A DNA stretch of 37,068 nucleotides from assembly GCA_902784565.1 (NCBI GenBank), contig CACZVE010000020.1, positions 1 to 37,068 on the forward strand, read 5' to 3'. A program made the position numbers and the translations under genes. Under the pieces are notes generated by a model. The model made no database searches. It worked only from the letters and a program-made list of their open reading frames with translations, and had not been told where the DNA came from. Shown here piece by piece: positions 9,450 through 22,863 of the stretch (its first letter is position 1; every line of letters begins with the position of its first letter). This DNA is from an uncultured Prevotellaceae bacterium. Lineage in GTDB: Bacteria > Bacteroidota > Bacteroidia > Bacteroidales > Bacteroidaceae.

Positions 9450-10616
9450 ATGATAAAAAAGAGTCTATTATGGATTGCCGCCATCCTGATTTCCTGCGGC
9501 GCAAGTTTGTTTATATCGTGTTCTAACGATGACAACCCAGTAGGCCCGACACCTGCCGATGCAGTGGAGGAACAACTTCAGAAGATGACCCTGCGTGAGA
9601 AAGTAGGGCAGATGTTCTTTGTGCGCCCTGAGTGCCTCGACACCACTATCCACTGGAAGGAATATGCTGACCTGATGCCCCTGGAACTACAGGAGGTGAA
9701 CAACTCCATGAAAGGTGTAAACGAGAAGTACCCCGTGGGTGGCATTATCCTCTATGCCTGGAACATGAAGGATGAGACACAGTTAGGGCAGTTCCTGCCA
9801 CAACTGAAAGCACTGAAAGGCAAGCCGCTGATGTGTATCGACGAGGAAGGGGGGCGCGTGGCCCGTATTGCCAACAACGAGAACTTCCACGTGAAGAAGT
9901 ACGAGTCGATGGGAGCCATCGGTGCTACTGGCGATCCCGCCAATGCCTACGAGTGCGGCAACACCATCGGCACCTATCTGAAATACTACGGTTTCGACAT
10001 CGATTTTGCCCCTGTGGCCGATGTGAACACCAATCCCGAGAATATCGTCATCGGTCCCCGTGCCTTCAGTGACAACCCCGCTGTGGCTGCACCCATGGTG
10101 ACCAACTACCTGCAGGGACTGAAGGATGCCGGTATCATAGGATGCATCAAGCATTTCCCTGGTCATGGCGATGTGAAAAACGACACCCACTACGGCTACG
10201 CCCAGACCCAGAAGACGTGGGATGAGATGCTCGACTGCGAGATTATCACCTTCCGTGCAGGTATCCAGTGGGGCTGCCAACTCATTATGACTGCCCATAT
10301 CAGTGCACCTAACGTCATCGGCGAGGATATCCCCTCCACCATGTCGTCGGTCATCCTACAGGACAAGTTGCGTCGTGAGTTGGGTTATCAGAACATCATC
10401 GTGACCGATGCAATGGATATGGGTGCCATTACACAGCAGTACACCATTGAAAAGGCCGCTGTAGGATGCATTCAGGCAGGGGCCGACATCGTGCTGTGCC
10501 CCAAGAATCTCGTCAAGGCCTTCGATGCCGTCATCGACGCTGTCGAGAATGGCACCATCACTGAGGAGCGCATCAACCAGAGCGCCCGCCGCATCCTGAG
10601 ACTGAAAATCAAATAA
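9450..10616 (+). CDS. NagZ-like GH3 lipoprotein (beta-N-acetylhexosaminidase family)
   Basis: Single-domain GH3 enzyme of the NagZ branch, which removes beta-linked N-acetylglucosamine, classically from peptidoglycan fragments. The 388-residue protein starts with a lipoprotein signal: hydrophobic stretch, FIS then Cys24, followed by SNDDNP, whose acidic residues resemble the Bacteroidetes surface-lipoprotein export signal. Motifs: IDEEGGRVARI, the NagZ loop KHFPGHGD with downstream THYG carrying the His/Asp acid-base pair, and VTDAMDMGA with Asp320 as nucleophile. It lacks the second domain found in the GH3 at 1-1766. Lipidation suggests an envelope or cell-surface role rather than the cytoplasmic recycling of enterobacterial NagZ. 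It has its own promoter and terminator. Confidence 0.9.
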   Translation: MIKKSLLWIAAILISCGASLFISCSNDDNPVGPTPADAVEEQLQKMTLREKVGQMFFVRPECLDTTIHWKEYADLMPLELQEVNNSMKGVNEKYPVGGIILYAWNMKDETQLGQFLPQLKALKGKPLMCIDEEGGRVARIANNENFHVKKYESMGAIGATGDPANAYECGNTIGTYLKYYGFDIDFAPVADVNTNPENIVIGPRAFSDNPAVAAPMVTNYLQGLKDAGIIGCIKHFPGHGDVKNDTHYGYAQTQKTWDEMLDCEIITFRAGIQWGCQLIMTAHISAPNVIGEDIPSTMSSVILQDKLRRELGYQNIIVTDAMDMGAITQQYTIEKAAVGCIQAGADIVLCPKNLVKAFDAVIDAVENGTITEERINQSARRILRLKIK

Positions 10617-10666
10617 GGGGAGTCACTGGGCACGACTTATTCTCGTCGGAATGACTCCTCCTTTTT
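10617..10666 (+). terminator. Rho-independent terminator of the NagZ-like gene
   Basis: GGAGTCA (10619-10625) pairs with TGACTCC (10652-10658); an inner CGAC/GTCG stem is also possible. CTTTTT follows at once. It begins directly after the stop codon. Confidence 0.85.
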
Positions 10667-10693
10667 ATTAGTATCCGAGTATGTGACGATTTC

Positions 10694-10920
10694 CTATTTG
10701 CCAAAACCTATGGGGTGGTTCAGCAGAACGATGCTGGTGTCAGCCAGTTTCAACTCGCGCTTGACGGCATCTTTATCCATCATGGCACGGGCCACCGTAT
10801 GCAGGCCGAGAGCCGTGCAGGCCAGGTAGATGTTCTGTGACACGTAACCTGCATCTACCCCACCATAGCGATTATTGTCCATCCGCTCATTATCCTTCGT
10901 GCTGACAAGTATCAGGTTCA
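10694..10920 (-). pseudogene. C-terminal remnant of a nitroreductase
   Basis: The open frame encodes NLILVSTKD, then MDNNRYGGVDAGYVSQNIY and LACTALGLHTVARAMMDKD, ending LNHPIGFGK. This is the C-terminal third of a Bacteroidetes FMN-dependent nitroreductase. The N-terminal two thirds with the flavin-binding Arg/Ser motif are missing. The frame continues upstream to 10948 only by reading through the transporter remnant in another frame, so the start there is accidental. No promoter is seen. I regard it as non-functional. Confidence 0.8.
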
Positions 10921-11101
10921 CGTGTGAGTGACGAGCCGAGGGCACCATAGGGGACGTTGATCAGCGTGAAACACATGCTCAGTCCCACATAGGTGACATA
11001 GGCATAGAGCAGCGACCCGCTGAACCCGTTCCATCACCTGAACAGAATCCGATGCGCTCCCTCCACGAGAGTCTGTAATATCCGTTGACAGCATTTTCCA
11101 T
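10912..11101 (-). pseudogene. Remnant of a GPH-family sugar:cation symporter
   Basis: From the ATG at 11101 the minus strand encodes MENAVNGYYRLSWRERIGF and SGDG, typical of the N-terminus of glycoside-pentoside-hexuronide (MelB/XynT-like) transporters. After about 28 codons the reading frame shifts, and the next frame encodes LLYAYVTYVGLSMCFTLIN then VPYGALGSSLTRE, the family's conserved helix 4 and following loop. Helices 1-3 and everything after the loop are gone. The remnant joins directly to the nitroreductase tail near 10912-10920. It points to a lost xyloside or oligosaccharide transporter next to the xylan operon. Confidence 0.8.
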
Positions 11102-11117
11102 TTGATAACACCTTCTG

Positions 11118-11150
11118 AAAAATCATCCCCGCTCAGTCGGGCGGGGATGA
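11118..11150 (-). terminator. Rho-independent terminator of the xylan operon
   Basis: On the minus strand TCATCCCCGC (11150-11141) and GCGGGGATGA (11132-11123) form a perfect 10-bp GC-rich stem with an 8-base loop, followed by TTTTT (11122-11118). It lies just past the CE15 stop and closes the operon that begins at 22734. Confidence 0.93.
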
Positions 11151-11160
11151 CCTCTTGATA

Positions 11161-12369
11161 CTATTTCAGGCCTGACACAACCTGAATGTCTGTTGTATTC
11201 GTTTCTCGTCCTAAAAGGAACTTGTCGATGAATGCCTGTACCTCGGGGAACTGACTCTCGGGCAACTGGCAGTGGCCGTGGCCTGCCACAATGGAATAGC
11301 CGAAACGGTCGCCAATACCAAACTGTTCCCATACCTTCTTCGCAGCCTTTGCGGATACAACCATAGAGCCGTCGGCCAGCCACTCATAGTCGGGATTACC
11401 CAACAACAGGAGGGCACGCGGACAGACCAGCGCACAGAGTTCGTGCTGGTCGTAGGGCAGACGATAGACACTGTCGCCGTGGAAATTCTCTTTCTGACTC
11501 TCCAAGAACCAGTGGTAGTCAGTTTTGTCAAGGTCTTCCAGATTCTTTCCTGCCAACGTAGACTCGTGAGAGGTACGCCAGGCAGCAGCACCACCGCCAC
11601 CAGGCTCCTGAGCCACCACCAAAGCCACGCGTTCGTCGAAGGCTCCACAATAGAGGGACATCTTACCGGCATACGAGCAGCCAGAGACTCCGATGTGCTT
11701 TGTGTCGATCTTTGTCACCTCAGGACCTAACTGCTGCAGACCGTCGATGAGACGGCTCAGACCCCAGGCCCATTCGCTGTAGGCACCATTGTCCTTCAGT
11801 TCGGGATAGAGGCGGTCGAAATTGTGCTCTCCCCTCTCATGATGACGACCCATCTGTCCGTAGTCGTTCACCTGCTTCTCACGGAAGTTCATGATGGCGA
11901 TAGGACGGTCGGCGAACAACTGTCTCGGCAGGGCCAGCATGCTCGTACCGATCATCAGGGCATAAGGTGCCTCACCAACCTTCGGATAGGTGATGACCGA
12001 TGACAGGGTGAGCGTCTCCCCATTGACCGTGACATCAACGATGAGGGTATCGCCACTCATACGAGCCTTGACGGCTCCTGGATCCACAGCAGGTTTCGTG
12101 CCAATGCCATAGTGCTGGATCTGATGGGCTATCTCACTGCGACGGCGCGACCAGTCCTTGAAAGACTTCACTTTTCCCTTACCGTTGCTAAAGGCAAAGG
12201 GGTCGGGCAACTCACGGATCTCGGGGAGTTTGTCGATGCCGGGCATGGCGGGAGCGGCAAACTTACTACCCGTACTCTCGACCTCATATACCAAAGGTAC
12301 TTTCCCCTTCTGGGCATAGGCCATACCCATGCCACAGAGGAGGACTGATAATACTAAAAACTTCTTCAC
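11161..12369 (-). CDS. CE15 glucuronoyl esterase
   Basis: Secreted carbohydrate esterase of family 15, cleaving the ester between 4-O-methylglucuronic acid side chains of xylan and lignin alcohols. The start codon is GTG at 12369, giving a 19-20-residue signal peptide ending YAQ. The alpha/beta-hydrolase shows GVSGCSYAGK with nucleophile Ser232, EPGGGGAAAWR with the acid Glu255 in the position typical of bacterial CE15, and GHGHCQLP with His366. Length 402 is normal. It is the last gene of the six-gene xylan operon, 30 bases after the GH10-CE1 stop. Its leader and start codon are made of a heptamer repeat, so initiation could vary with repeat number. Family assignment is firm; natural substrate is inferred. 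Confidence 0.9.
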   Translation of the reverse strand: MKKFLVLSVLLCGMGMAYAQKGKVPLVYEVESTGSKFAAPAMPGIDKLPEIRELPDPFAFSNGKGKVKSFKDWSRRRSEIAHQIQHYGIGTKPAVDPGAVKARMSGDTLIVDVTVNGETLTLSSVITYPKVGEAPYALMIGTSMLALPRQLFADRPIAIMNFREKQVNDYGQMGRHHERGEHNFDRLYPELKDNGAYSEWAWGLSRLIDGLQQLGPEVTKIDTKHIGVSGCSYAGKMSLYCGAFDERVALVVAQEPGGGGAAAWRTSHESTLAGKNLEDLDKTDYHWFLESQKENFHGDSVYRLPYDQHELCALVCPRALLLLGNPDYEWLADGSMVVSAKAAKKVWEQFGIGDRFGYSIVAGHGHCQLPESQFPEVQAFIDKFLLGRETNTTDIQVVSGLK

Positions 12370-12399
12370 TCTTAACTCTTAATTCTTAATTCTAAAATC
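12365..12399. repeat. Heptamer repeat forming the CE15 leader and start codon
   Basis: Plus-strand units TTCACTC, TTAACTC, TTAATTC, TTAATTC and TAAAATC fill the whole gap between the CE15 start and the GH10-CE1 stop at 12400. On the coding strand this is GAATTAA-type repeats; the last unit, GAGTGAA, contains the GTG start. Confidence 0.8.
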
Positions 12400-14622
12400 T
12401 TACTTGAAAAGACTCAGAGCCATCTGACGGAGGCAACGGCGCCAGGTCAGGAACTCATGGGCAGTACCCTCAGAGATCAGACCTTCGGCATTGAAGCCTG
12501 CAGCCTTCAAATCTGCAACACTCTTGTTGATGCCATCAGGATTCTCCTTAGAGCCACAGCCCTCGAAGATATACTTAACCGCTGTTGGGTCCTTGATTTC
12601 CTCAGGCGCATACTGACCGCCACTGAGCAGACCCCAGTAACCGAACACCTCAGGACGGCGAAGGGTGATCAGTTTAGTCTCCATACCACCCATTGACAGA
12701 CCTGCCATAGCACGATTCCACTTATCGGCCTTTGTCAGGAAGTTCTTATCGATATGCGGAATGAGTTCATCGATGAGCACCTTCTCAAATTCCTCGGCAG
12801 TAAACTGACCGATGGTTCCAAACTTAAAGTCGTTGGTCAGACCGTATGCCATCACGATGATGAACGGCTTAATCTTGCCATCGGCAATCAGGTTATCCAT
12901 AATCAGACCTGCCTTACCCTGTATGGGCCAACTGGTCTCGTTCTCACCCCAGCCATGCTGTAGGTAGAGCACAGGATATCGCTCCTGAATACCCTTGGCA
13001 CCTTCCTTCACAGGATTACCCTTCTTGTCAACAAGTTTGCCATAGCCATAGGGCAGATAGACCGTAGCCTCCTGCATCTTACCCAAACTGGGTGAGTAGA
13101 ATTTCACCGTCTGCATGCTGCCATGAGGAATATTGGTGCGCTCTGCATAGAAATCCTGATCAGGTGCAGGAATCTCGATACCACTCTCCCAACGGCACGA
13201 ACCGAAGTAGTTGCCTGTACCCGGATCATTAACAGTAGCACCGTCAATGGTCAGGTGATAGTAGTGGAAACCTGGATCCATCGGACCCTCGGTAGTACCT
13301 GTCCAGACACCGTCATTATCCTTCTTCAGCACAGTGCCGCCACGGCCACCAAGACCGAGACTGACAATCACCGACTTGGCGTCGGGAGCCTCGATACGGA
13401 AACGGGCATAACCCTCGCTGTTCACCTTCGGCCACTCCTGACCAGGCTGGTTCCACGGATTGCTGACGAAGTCTTCCTTCGGCACACGCTTGTCGAGGGC
13501 GGGGTCAAAATCACGGATCGCACGGAAGCAAGCCTTCGGACGATAGTTCTCGTCGAAGGGCAGCGGGTGGTTGTTCACACCGAGCCAAGAGTCCTGGTCG
13601 CCCAGGTTCCAGAAGGTTACGTTGTCAATCACGTCGGCATGCTTACGGAACACCTTGAACAGACGGGCATACTGATCGGTCTGCAGGGTACCCATATACT
13701 CAGGCATCGGCTTAGCCTCACCACGCGAGAACATCAGCTGACCACCGCTCTCATTGTTCATACGCAGGTCGAGTTCGGTGATATTGATATGCTTCACAAT
13801 CTCCTTGAAACGGACAATGGCCTTCTCGAGTTGCTCCTCGCTAGGAAAGTAGATGTTGTAGTGGCCCTGCATACCGATACCGTCGATGGGTACACCGGCA
13901 TCCTTCATCTTCTTCACCATATTATAAATACGCTCACGCTTACCCTCGTCTACACAACTGTAGTCATTATAGAACAACAGCGTATTGGGGTCGGCCTCAC
14001 GGGCAAACTCGAAAGCCTTGGCAATGAACTCGTCACCACAGAGTTGGAAGTGACGGCTCTGACGGTAAGGACTCGGTTCCTGAGCACCGCGTCCGAATCC
14101 GAAGCGGGGACCAAACTGGTTGTCATCAGCCATAGCCTCGTTCACCACGTCCCAGGCATAAACCACATCCTTGTAGCGGTTCACCACCGTATGGATGTGC
14201 TCGCGCAGACGCTGATAGAACACCTCTTTCGTGACGGGCTTACCCTTCTTATCGGTAAACATCCAGTCAGCAAACTGTGAGTGCCAGCACAGACAATGAC
14301 CACGCATCTTGATACCGTTCTGACGACAGAAGTCGGCAATCTTGTCGGCACGCTCGAAATTCCACACGCCCTCCTTCGGATGAATTTCACCGGGCTTCCA
14401 GTCGTTCTCGGCAGTCACACTATTGAACTGCTTGATGACGAGGGCTTTCTGGGCATCATCACTAACATTACGCTGGTTCAGCGCTACACCAATGGTAAAA
14501 TAACCCTTGTAGGCATCTTTCAGGCCAACATTCTCTCTGGGGTCAACCTGACGCCACTGTGCAAATACAGACGTACTACCCACGATGGTCAGGATCAGAC
14601 CGAAAAATAATTTCTTCATCAT
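12400..14622 (-). CDS. GH10 endo-xylanase fused to CE1 feruloyl esterase (copy 1)
   Basis: Bifunctional secreted enzyme: an N-terminal GH10 domain cuts beta-1,4-xylan and a C-terminal CE1 domain removes ferulate or acetate esters. The start at 14622 gives a signal peptide ending VFAQ; ATGs at 14646 and 14619 are alternatives. GH10 (about residues 25-370): WDVVNEAM with acid/base Glu162 and ITELDLR with nucleophile Glu283. An Ig/CBM48-like domain follows ([27 protein letters not shown]), then CE1 with [19 protein letters not shown] (Ser643) and [11 protein letters not shown] (His722). The same order is known from P. ruminicola Xyn10D-Fae1A. It is a close paralogue of the next gene upstream but lacks that gene's Gly/Gln-rich linker. 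Confidence 0.93.
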   Translation of the reverse strand: MMKKLFFGLILTIVGSTSVFAQWRQVDPRENVGLKDAYKGYFTIGVALNQRNVSDDAQKALVIKQFNSVTAENDWKPGEIHPKEGVWNFERADKIADFCRQNGIKMRGHCLCWHSQFADWMFTDKKGKPVTKEVFYQRLREHIHTVVNRYKDVVYAWDVVNEAMADDNQFGPRFGFGRGAQEPSPYRQSRHFQLCGDEFIAKAFEFAREADPNTLLFYNDYSCVDEGKRERIYNMVKKMKDAGVPIDGIGMQGHYNIYFPSEEQLEKAIVRFKEIVKHINITELDLRMNNESGGQLMFSRGEAKPMPEYMGTLQTDQYARLFKVFRKHADVIDNVTFWNLGDQDSWLGVNNHPLPFDENYRPKACFRAIRDFDPALDKRVPKEDFVSNPWNQPGQEWPKVNSEGYARFRIEAPDAKSVIVSLGLGGRGGTVLKKDNDGVWTGTTEGPMDPGFHYYHLTIDGATVNDPGTGNYFGSCRWESGIEIPAPDQDFYAERTNIPHGSMQTVKFYSPSLGKMQEATVYLPYGYGKLVDKKGNPVKEGAKGIQERYPVLYLQHGWGENETSWPIQGKAGLIMDNLIADGKIKPFIIVMAYGLTNDFKFGTIGQFTAEEFEKVLIDELIPHIDKNFLTKADKWNRAMAGLSMGGMETKLITLRRPEVFGYWGLLSGGQYAPEEIKDPTAVKYIFEGCGSKENPDGINKSVADLKAAGFNAEGLISEGTAHEFLTWRRCLRQMALSLFK

Positions 14623-14653
14623 TTCAATACTATGATTATTCAACATTCAATTC

Positions 14654-16981
<2,328 letters not shown>

Positions 16982-16998
16982 TTATCAATTTTCATTCA

Positions 16999-19143
<2,145 letters not shown>

Positions 19144-21075
19144 TCACCCTACAATCACCACGCCTCCGTTACAGGGAATGGTAACGACGACCTGTTGTTT
19201 CTTGTTCTGTTTCTGTGTCTTTACGCTGCCATTCAACTGGGCGTCGTCGCTATAGACCGTCATCTCCTTATCCTTTTCAAACATCGGGAGCGTGATGGTC
19301 TTCTTCAACGGCTCGTTCTCGGCATTGATACCCACCACATACCACTTGTCGCCACGGCGACGGGCCAGGATGACGTACTTACCGGGATAGCCGTCGATGA
19401 ACTTCACCTCGTCCCAGGTCGTCGGCACCTGTTTCATGAAGTCAATGGCCCAAGCAGGGGCATCGGTGAGGTTGTTGGGAGCCATCGCGAAATGCTGCAC
19501 GGCACTCTGGAAGAGTACGGCAGTAGCGAGAGCATAGACATCAGAAGTCTTACGCACGGTACCGCGCTTGTTGTCGGCACTATAATACTTGTTGAGGGTA
19601 GAACCGCCAAAGTCCATCGAACCGACAGTATTGCGAATAAACGGATGGGTACAGCCGTTACGGGCTTCCGCATCACAGGCACCCTGTCCGAAGTGAAGGT
19701 TCTCTGAGGCGAGCACAGCCTCCGAAGCAGCATAGTTGGGGTACATCCGTTCCCAACCACGCGGCAACGTACATCCGTGGAAGATACAGAGCAGTCCGAA
19801 GTCGTTGGCATCGGCGAGGATATCCTCATAGAGTTGCATCGTTGGCTGTTTGTCGCCGCCGAAGAAATCAACCTTGATACCGCGGATACCATTCTCCTGC
19901 ATCCACTTCATCTCCTCGCGACGGATACGGGCATTGTCCATCTTACCTATCGGCGTCTGCGGGGCATCGTTCCACTTACCGTTGGAGTTGTACCAAAGGA
20001 AGAGTCCCACACCCTTGGTCTTGCCGTAGCGGGCCAGTTCGGCGATCTTCTCGTAACCAATCTGCTTGTCCCAGAAGGCATCGATCAACACGCTCTGATA
20101 ACCCATCGCAGCGGAAAAATCGATATAACGCTTCTGTTCGTCGAAGTTACAACTGTTGTCCATGCCGATAATCCAACTCCACGAGCCTCTGCCATAGATA
20201 TAATCCTGTGAGGCTTTGTACTTGGGTTGTACGAGGTCGAAAGGAACCGTCGTCTCCACGATATTCGCCAGAGGACCCACGGTAATAGTACGCCAAGGTG
20301 TTTCACCAGGCAGTGACATGGCAGGGGTCACGGAACCCACGCCATTGAGTTCTCCCGGCTGCGGGAAACCAATGCGATAGTTGGCACCGCCGTCGTTCAG
20401 CAGACGACAGCCTACATAACCGCCATCCGTACCCGTCTCGCTGATAAGCACCCATCCTGACGGCGTCTTGAAGAGGCAGGGGAAGGTATAGCCCTCGCCC
20501 CAGCCGTTCTTACCCATCGTATCATCGAGGGTATAGGATGTCTCATAACTCGGAGAGGTACGAGCAAAGCCACCCATCGGCTTCGACTGCGGACAGAGGA
20601 AGGTGGTGGTACCCTCTGGCATCACAAAACCGCTGGCCTCGCTCTGTACCACACAGACACGGGTGTCGCGCTTCGGATAAATCTTATAGCGGAACGCCAC
20701 ATCGCGGTTGCTGACGCGGAAGGTGATATCCATCACGGGCTGGTTGTTCTGCAGATAGGTGGCCACACCCTCGTTGGCCTGATAACTCACCTGACGCTGT
20801 TTGATGTTACGCAGTGTGTAGGTCTCGCTGACAGGCATCGAGCCAAAGCCCTCCTTGAGGGTCAGTCCCTGGGTATAATCACCGATATTCGTCACCACAC
20901 CGAGAGCCGAGCGGTTCAGCATCGCCTGTCCCTCATAATTAACACTATAGCACGGTTTCCCGTCCTGCAGATCCAATGTCACCTGTATCTTTCCGTCAGG
21001 GCTCGAAATGGTCTGGGCTTTCGTCCCTATTGTCAGGCACAGCAGTGCCAAACTGCATATTATCGTCTTCTTCAT
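19144..21075 (-). CDS. GH97 alpha-glycosidase (retaining, alpha-galactosidase type)
   Basis: Family 97 enzyme of 643 residues with a signal peptide ending TKAQ. It has the family layout: N-terminal beta-sandwich (ISSPDGKIQVTLDLQDGKP), central barrel and C-terminal beta domain. In the barrel, GIKVDFFGGDKQ places an Asp (Asp403) where the retaining alpha-galactosidase branch has its nucleophile; the inverting alpha-glucosidase branch uses Glu residues instead. CTLPRGWERMYPNYAASEAV and NTVGSMDFGG are other family blocks. Second gene of the xylan operon, 3 bases after GH43, so it likely removes alpha-linked side-chain sugars from xylan-derived fragments. It is a distant paralogue of the GH97 half of the gene at 25599. 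Confidence 0.9.
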   Translation of the reverse strand: MKKTIICSLALLCLTIGTKAQTISSPDGKIQVTLDLQDGKPCYSVNYEGQAMLNRSALGVVTNIGDYTQGLTLKEGFGSMPVSETYTLRNIKQRQVSYQANEGVATYLQNNQPVMDITFRVSNRDVAFRYKIYPKRDTRVCVVQSEASGFVMPEGTTTFLCPQSKPMGGFARTSPSYETSYTLDDTMGKNGWGEGYTFPCLFKTPSGWVLISETGTDGGYVGCRLLNDGGANYRIGFPQPGELNGVGSVTPAMSLPGETPWRTITVGPLANIVETTVPFDLVQPKYKASQDYIYGRGSWSWIIGMDNSCNFDEQKRYIDFSAAMGYQSVLIDAFWDKQIGYEKIAELARYGKTKGVGLFLWYNSNGKWNDAPQTPIGKMDNARIRREEMKWMQENGIRGIKVDFFGGDKQPTMQLYEDILADANDFGLLCIFHGCTLPRGWERMYPNYAASEAVLASENLHFGQGACDAEARNGCTHPFIRNTVGSMDFGGSTLNKYYSADNKRGTVRKTSDVYALATAVLFQSAVQHFAMAPNNLTDAPAWAIDFMKQVPTTWDEVKFIDGYPGKYVILARRRGDKWYVVGINAENEPLKKTITLPMFEKDKEMTVYSDDAQLNGSVKTQKQNKKQQVVVTIPCNGGVVIVG

Positions 21076-21078
21076 ATC

Positions 21079-22734
21079 TTACTTAATCTTTTGATAACAG
21101 AACTCATCGACATCCACAAAACCACCCTTCGGTTTCGTGCCATAGCAGAAGATACCGAACTTGGTACCCATGAAGAAACGGCGCCAATCGAAACTGAGAC
21201 GGTAGTCCTTCGTACCGATCTGAGTCCACTGCTCACCATCCATGCTGTAGTAGAAGTTTGCCTTATCGGCACCACCCATGCGTCGTCCATCCTGATTGGG
21301 ACGGAAGTCGGCATCGATACGCAACCAGATTTTCTTGGCCTTGGGATAGAGTTTGGATAGGGCGACACCCTCGACCATCTTCTGGTCAACCTTGGTTACC
21401 TCCTTGTTGCGCTCAGACAGTTGTACTGATAGTTCGTTCATCTCCAGGAAATAGTTCTTGCCTGTACGTTTGATGAAGAGACCACCCGTATCGCTGTTGA
21501 AAGCCGCAAAACCTGCGCAGTCGCCGTCCTTCATGTTCGAGTAGTCCATCACGATATAGGCACTGCACTGCGGACCTTCCATACGCTGTGTCAGCGTATT
21601 GGGAGCAAGGTAGATATTCTCCACCACGCGGTTGGTCTTCAAACGAAGGAAACCGGGTTTCTCCGTCAGACTCCATGCTGCGTCGATGGGGTTGTGGTTC
21701 CATTGCCAGTGCAGACCGAGTTTCGCCTCGGAGAAGTCATCGCTCTTCACAATGGAAGTCTCTGGCTGTCCACTTACGAACGGACGTACCTCATCGGGCA
21801 CCTTACCGTTCTCGTCGCCGAGCATCGGCCAACCGTTGATCCAACGACAGGGCATCACCGTAAGCACACGACCCACACCACCACGGTCCTGGAAGATAAT
21901 ACCGTACCAGTCGCCGGAGGGTGAATCGACAATCGTTCCCTGAGCCTCGTAGGAGAAACCACCAAACTCACTCTCCAGGATCACCTGCTTCTCGTAGGGA
22001 CCATGGATATCGTCGGCACGGTAGCACACCTCACGACGGTGCTTACCGGGGGCATAGACATGCGAGATCATCAGGAGGTAGTACTTACCATTATATTTGA
22101 TGACACGTGAGCCCTCCAGCAGTCCTGTCTCGTCGGCTTCCTTCTGGAAAATGCGCATGTGTGTACCTTCTATCACATCAGAGAGGTCTGGTTTCAGTTC
22201 CATCAACTCTCCCGTACCATATATTACATACATGCGACCATCATCGTCAAAGAACAGCGAACAGTCATGGAAATGACGCATACGGGAAACGATCTTCCAC
22301 GGGCCCTCGGCCTTGTCGGCAGAGAAGATATAGGTATCACCCATCGCACCCTGTTCGTTAGGAGCCAGGAGTGCATAGAATTTCCCGTTGTGATACTTCA
22401 ACGAAGTGGCCCACTGACCACGTCCGTAGACGGTACCTTCAAGCAGGTCGTACTTCGGTGAGTCGGTCAGTTTGTCGAAGATGTAACCCACCGTCTCCCA
22501 GTTTTTCAGGTCTTTCGAGGCCATAACGGGAGCACCCGGCATCAGGTGCATAGTAGTGGATACAAGATAAAAGGTGTCACCGACGCGAATCACGTCGGGA
22601 TCAGGCACATCGGCCCACAACATGGGATTCTGGATCTTCTCCGTGTGGAGAGTCGCATAGTCGTCTGCCATCACCCTGGCAACAGGCAGGAATAGCAGCG
22701 CTGTCAACAGCACTTTAGATAACATTTTTTCCAT
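21079..22734 (-). CDS. GH43 (subfamily 12-like) beta-xylosidase/alpha-L-arabinofuranosidase
   Basis: First gene of the xylan operon. The 551-residue protein has a signal peptide ending VMA. The N-terminal five-bladed propeller carries the inverting GH43 residues: Asp45 in PDPDVIRVGDTFY as base, the Asp in FHDCSLFFDDDG as pKa modulator, and Glu206 in LLEGSRV as acid. The C-terminal third is a concanavalin-like beta-sandwich (GFLRLKTNRVVENIYLAPN, CAGFAAFNSDTGGLFI), as in xylosidases of this group. It would release xylose or arabinose from xylo-oligosaccharides. An ATG three codons later is an alternative start. The promoter element at 22766 is 32 bases upstream. Confidence 0.9.
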   Translation of the reverse strand: MEKMLSKVLLTALLFLPVARVMADDYATLHTEKIQNPMLWADVPDPDVIRVGDTFYLVSTTMHLMPGAPVMASKDLKNWETVGYIFDKLTDSPKYDLLEGTVYGRGQWATSLKYHNGKFYALLAPNEQGAMGDTYIFSADKAEGPWKIVSRMRHFHDCSLFFDDDGRMYVIYGTGELMELKPDLSDVIEGTHMRIFQKEADETGLLEGSRVIKYNGKYYLLMISHVYAPGKHRREVCYRADDIHGPYEKQVILESEFGGFSYEAQGTIVDSPSGDWYGIIFQDRGGVGRVLTVMPCRWINGWPMLGDENGKVPDEVRPFVSGQPETSIVKSDDFSEAKLGLHWQWNHNPIDAAWSLTEKPGFLRLKTNRVVENIYLAPNTLTQRMEGPQCSAYIVMDYSNMKDGDCAGFAAFNSDTGGLFIKRTGKNYFLEMNELSVQLSERNKEVTKVDQKMVEGVALSKLYPKAKKIWLRIDADFRPNQDGRRMGGADKANFYYSMDGEQWTQIGTKDYRLSFDWRRFFMGTKFGIFCYGTKPKGGFVDVDEFCYQKIK

Positions 22735-22765
22735 TTCAATTGGGTTTAAGTTTCATTTGTGTGTG

Positions 22766-22773
22766 CAAAGATA
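22766..22773 (-). promoter_or_regulatory. -7 promoter element of the xylan operon
   Basis: The minus strand reads TATCTTTG, matching TAnnTTTG, 32 bases before the GH43 ATG. No clear -33 TTTG is present, which would fit a promoter that needs an activator. The gap 22735-22863 is shared with the divergent sigma factor gene. Confidence 0.65.
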
Positions 22774-22863
22774 CATCTTTTTCGGGACATAAACGAATAT
22801 CCTCTCTACTTTTTTTGCAATGTTAAGATTTTACTTTTTGTCTTTTCGAAGGTCATATAAGTG

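Noticed and set aside
10617-11160. A functional small nitroreductase at 10694-10948
   Set aside because: Only the C-terminal third of the family is present, and its apparent start is read out of frame through a transporter remnant.
13123-14280. Long plus-strand open frame (385 codons) opposite GH10-CE1, and similar frames at 17014-18225, 5806-6822 and 32904-33992
   Set aside because: All mirror confirmed genes in the opposite frame and show composition-driven residues only.
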